From Actinopolyspora lacussalsi (GTDB lineage: Bacteria > Actinomycetota > Actinomycetes > Mycobacteriales > Pseudonocardiaceae): DNA of 64,000 nucleotides. Where the stretch lies: contig JAURUC010000001.1 in NCBI GenBank assembly GCA_030803735.1, forward strand, positions 939,501 to 1,003,500, given 5' to 3'. The position numbers were made by a program, and so were the translations under genes. Within the stretch, counting starts at the first letter, position 1; every line of letters begins with the position of its first letter. A model generated the notes under the pieces. It had not been told where the DNA came from and made no database searches. It saw only the letters and a list, made by a program, of their open reading frames with translations. Of the stretch, positions 61,734-64,000 are shown piece by piece.

Positions 61734-62717
61734 GTGGTGGTGACAGGGATACGGATCGGTGAGGTGGCCCGCAGGGCCGGCGTGACGACCAAAGCGGTGC
61801 GCTACTACGAGTCGCTGGGTTTACTCGATCCCGCGCGGCTGGCCAATGGTTATCGGAATTACGGGGAGCACGACGTGCGGCTGGTGCGGCAGATCCGGGA
61901 GCTCGGTGAGCTCGGAATCTCCGCAGGACGTAGCCGGCCGTTCCTGGACTGCCTCACGGCCGGTCACGGGCACGCCGACGACTGCCCCGCCTCACTTGCC
62001 ACCTACCGGGACGCCATCGACGAACTCACGCGGCGTATCGACGAACTGACCAACCGGCGGGCCGCGCTGCGCGAGCAGCTCGCGCGGGCCGCCAACCGGG
62101 GCGATGCCGACTCGTCGGCCGACGCGGTTCGGCACGCGGGAACCGGGTGCCCGGCCCCGCCCGATGACTCGCCCACCCCTGACGGTGGCAGCGCCGAGCA
62201 GCTGCCCGGCACGCGGATGCCGGATCTACCGTTGCGTGACACCCATGGCGGGACGGTCCGCCTCGACGCACTCGGGGCGGGGCGCACGGTGATCTATGTC
62301 TACCCGCTCACCGGCAGCCCGCGGGTCGATCTGCCCGACGGTTGGGACACGATTCCCGGAGCACGCGGCTGCACTGCCGAGGCCTGCGGTTTCCGCGATC
62401 ACCACCGGGAACTGCTGACAGCGGGCGCGGCAGGGGTGTTCGGCCTGTCCAGCCAGCACTCCGAGTACCAGCGTGAACTGGTCGAGCGATTAGACCTCCC
62501 GTTTCCGATGCTGTCCGACCCCACGCACAACCTGGCCCGAGCACTCGGGCTTCCCACGTTCCGGGCGGATGGGCTGCGGCTGTACGAGCGGCTGACCCTG
62601 ATCGTGCACGAGGGCCTGGTCGAGCACGTCTTCCACCCGATCTCCGCGCCGCGAGAGCACGCCGGGCAGGTGTTGAGTTGGCTCCGGGAGAACACCCTGC
62701 CGAGGAACCAGATCTAG
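61734..62717 (+). CDS. MerR regulator fused to a peroxiredoxin (AhpC/BCP-like) domain
   Basis: A 327-residue fusion. Residues 1-115 are a MerR winged helix and coiled coil ('IGEVARRAGVTTKAVRYYES', 'LDPARLANGYRNYGEHDVRL', 'LRRIDELTNRRAALREQLAR' like helix near 100-117) with Cys at 73 and 84. After a 40-residue linker, residues about 155-327 form a peroxiredoxin: 'DLPLRDTHGGTVRLDALGAG', then the peroxidatic site 'IPGARGCTAEACGFRDHHRE' (Cys213, with Cys218), 'LPFPMLSDPTHNLARALG' and 'RLTLIVHEGLVEHVFHPIS'. It probably senses peroxide or sulfur oxidants through the Prx Cys and regulates its own promoter. The stop shares CTAG with the convergent ferredoxin gene. Confidence 0.87.
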   Translation: MVVTGIRIGEVARRAGVTTKAVRYYESLGLLDPARLANGYRNYGEHDVRLVRQIRELGELGISAGRSRPFLDCLTAGHGHADDCPASLATYRDAIDELTRRIDELTNRRAALREQLARAANRGDADSSADAVRHAGTGCPAPPDDSPTPDGGSAEQLPGTRMPDLPLRDTHGGTVRLDALGAGRTVIYVYPLTGSPRVDLPDGWDTIPGARGCTAEACGFRDHHRELLTAGAAGVFGLSSQHSEYQRELVERLDLPFPMLSDPTHNLARALGLPTFRADGLRLYERLTLIVHEGLVEHVFHPISAPREHAGQVLSWLRENTLPRNQI

Positions 62718-62914
62718 TGGTCCTCGACAACCGTGATCGCGGCGGCCGGGCACAGTGTCGCGGCTTCACGCACCCGCGCCCGACGTTCCGGTGCCGGTGA
62801 CTCCTCGAGCAGGAACGCGACCCCGTCCTCGTCGCGTTGGTCGAAGGTTTCCGGGGAGCTCATGACGCACTGCCCGGCGCCGATGCATTTCTCCTCGTCG
62901 ATCTCGATTTTCAT
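62714..62914 (-). CDS. [3Fe-4S]-type ferredoxin
   Basis: A 66-residue ferredoxin with three ligand Cys: 'MKIEIDEEKCIGAGQCVMSS' (Cys10, Cys16) and 'AATLCPAAAITVVE' (Cys55). The position where a fourth Cys would be expected in [4Fe-4S] proteins is Ala (G-A-G), so a [3Fe-4S] cluster is likely, as in P450-partner ferredoxins of actinomycetes. No P450 is in the window. ATG 62914 follows ggagg. The TAG stop overlaps the stop of the Prx gene on the other strand (CTAG, 62714-62717). Confidence 0.88.
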   Translation of the reverse strand: MKIEIDEEKCIGAGQCVMSSPETFDQRDEDGVAFLLEESPAPERRARVREAATLCPAAAITVVEDH

Positions 62915-63117
62915 CGTGCCTCCGTTGGTTCTTCGCCAGTGGGACAGAAAACCGTCTCAATCGTACGCGGCATCATTTCCGAGAAGATCGTCTCAACAGA
63001 GGCGTGCACGAAGTGACAGTGAAACTCCGAACGTCACCACCGGCCCTGAGATGGGTCCGAGGGCGACCGACCGCCAGGTCGAGGCCCCGCGCGGGCCGGG
63101 CGGCACGGCGCGTGGTG

Positions 63118-63810
63118 CTACTCGGTCCGATCCGGACGAGTACCACCCCGTGAATCGAGCCGTCGCAGCATCTGCTCGCTGACGCCCACACAGCGAGCGG
63201 CTATCCCGACGTAGCGTTCGGCGAGCTCCTCCGGCGATACTGAACCGGCCGGGTCGTACCAGGTCACGATGGCCTGAAACATGCCGAGCAGCGCTCGTGC
63301 GGTGTCCGTGACACCAGCGGTGTCGAAAATCCCCCGTTGTGTACCCGTGTGCAGGATCGTGGCGAACAGGGTCTCGATCTCCTTGCGAAGCGCCGCGTAG
63401 TGTTCCCGGTTGACGGAGTCGAGGTGCCGCAGCTCGGAGTCCAACGAGGCCCACTGCAATCGATGTGTCATGCACAGCACGAGGCACTCGACCAGATTCG
63501 CGAACCGTTCCACGGGGTCCTCGCTGCTTTCGGCGACCGCCTGGTGCGCACGGGTGACCAGTTCCCGGAGGCCGGACTCCAGCAGCGCGGCGAGCATCGC
63601 CTGCTTGTTCTCGTAGTGGTAGTACAGCGCGGGTACGGTGACCCCTACCCTGTTGGCGATCATCCGTACGGTCGTTCCGTGGTACCCGTGCTCGTGAAAC
63701 ATCTCCAGGGCGCCACGCAGGATCGGTGACAGTTCCTCACCGGCGAATACGCGCCAATCGGATGTTGACACGTCCGCGGCGGGATCCCGTGAAGCTCGCA
63801 CGGCAGACAT
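63118..63810 (-). CDS. TetR-family regulator (KstR2/FadR-like)
   Basis: A 230-residue TetR protein: 'ILRGALEMFHEHGYHGTTVR', 'MIANRVGVTVPALYYHYENK' and QAMLAALLESGLRELV are the helix-turn-helix and first ligand-domain helices; the C-terminal region ('GMFQAIVTWYDPAGSVSPEE', 'LAERYVGIAARCVGVS') resembles TetR_C groups that bind acyl-CoA thioesters, as in KstR2 and FadR-type regulators of lipid/steroid catabolism. ATG 63810 is chosen; a GTG at 63822 is possible. The neighbouring nitronate monooxygenase-like gene lies in the same orientation upstream, 45 bases away, a common context for such regulators. Confidence 0.87.
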   Translation of the reverse strand: MSAVRASRDPAADVSTSDWRVFAGEELSPILRGALEMFHEHGYHGTTVRMIANRVGVTVPALYYHYENKQAMLAALLESGLRELVTRAHQAVAESSEDPVERFANLVECLVLCMTHRLQWASLDSELRHLDSVNREHYAALRKEIETLFATILHTGTQRGIFDTAGVTDTARALLGMFQAIVTWYDPAGSVSPEELAERYVGIAARCVGVSEQMLRRLDSRGGTRPDRTE

Positions 63811-63867
63811 CCCATCACACACGTACCCGCCGACTCCGCCCCTGTGCGGCGAAGCGAGGCGAATCCT

Positions 63868-64000
63868 TCAGTTCGCGAGCACGTTCAACCGCTCGTCGAG
63901 GATCGAGTGCGCCTCGGTGATGATCCTGTCCACCAGCTCCGCGACGGTGGGAACGTCGTTGATCAACCCGAGCACGAGACCGGCGCTCCATATCCCGTGG
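63868..64000 (-). CDS. Nitronate monooxygenase-like protein (C-terminal end only)
   Basis: The minus strand from the window edge to the TGA at 63868-63870 reads 'HGIWSAGLVLGLINDVPTVA', then ELVDRIITEAHSILDERL. This is the typical end of 2-nitropropane dioxygenase/nitronate monooxygenase-like FMN proteins ('WSAGQVVGLIxDVPTVAELV'). These enzymes oxidise nitroalkanes or, in lipid-catabolic clusters, act as enoyl reductase-like partners. The gene continues beyond position 64000. It lies just upstream of the TetR gene in the same direction. Confidence 0.75.
   Translation of the reverse strand, partial: HGIWSAGLVLGLINDVPTVAELVDRIITEAHSILDERLNVLAN

Overview
This is about 64 kb of a very G+C-rich actinomycete chromosome, most like a member of the Pseudonocardiales (Saccharopolyspora/Actinopolyspora-like). 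That placement is my inference from gene families: a SAV2177-type (DUF574) methyltransferase, a DUF6221 protein, a MAB_1171c/ImmA pair, F420/LLM-type oxidoreductases, a blaA/blaB-type beta-lactamase regulon, many GTG/TTG starts and several apparently leaderless transcripts. I saw no rRNA, tRNA, CRISPR array, integrase or complete insertion sequence.

Layout. 1-10.4 kb: housekeeping and accessory genes mixed with decayed ones. It holds a DUF1963-like fragment, a DUF421 membrane protein, an AraC/VOC pair, a short UvrA-like ABC protein, a fused remnant of a divergent HxlR/NAD(P)-binding pair, a TerC transporter under a likely yybP-ykoY manganese riboswitch, an IS5-like transposase remnant, a THUMP-type RNA methyltransferase and a PLP-decarboxylase remnant. 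10.4-21.7 kb: GntR/MFS divergon, DUF574 methyltransferase, secreted pectate lyase behind a LacI-type operator, EamA exporter, LLM oxidoreductase, second GntR, succinate-semialdehyde dehydrogenase, LytR-CpsA-Psr protein and GH25 lysozyme. 21.8-33.2 kb: a plus-strand run of ABC-class ATPase, phosphoribosyltransferase, Clp ATPase, SAM hydrolase-type protein, SMP-30-like protein, an aconitase, a STAS antagonist, a DinB-like protein and small proteins. 33.2-35.4 kb: DHA2 drug exporter and an AT-rich non-coding gap.

35.4-46.2 kb: BKACE enzyme, malate dehydrogenase, a 1064-residue fusion of an endonuclease Q-like PHP nuclease to a UvrD helicase, NmrA-type protein, GNAT, RibD/DHFR-like reductase, HrpB helicase and a 2H phosphoesterase. 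46.2-51 kb: a minus-strand set of three (membrane receptor with a periplasmic-binding domain, ImmA/IrrE peptidase, MAB_1171c membrane protein) that looks like a signalling module. 51.6-55.4 kb: an ArsR-rhodanese locus with two MFS exporters and an internally deleted MBL-rhodanese gene. 55.5-64 kb: alpha/beta hydrolase-MerR pair, dienelactone hydrolase, blaA-blaB facing a class A beta-lactamase, CsaA, a MerR-peroxiredoxin fusion, a ferredoxin, a TetR regulator and the end of a nitronate monooxygenase-like gene.

The strongest leads are the EndoQ-UvrD fusion, the receptor/ImmA/MAB_1171c module, the MerR-peroxiredoxin fusion and the complete bla regulon. A second layer is the record of gene loss: two deletion-fused remnants, an 11-bp duplication frameshift and single-base frameshifts. 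By eye the plus strand is G/T-rich at 10.4-21.7 and 35.4-46.2 kb and C/A-rich at 21.8-33.2 kb, whatever the gene direction.
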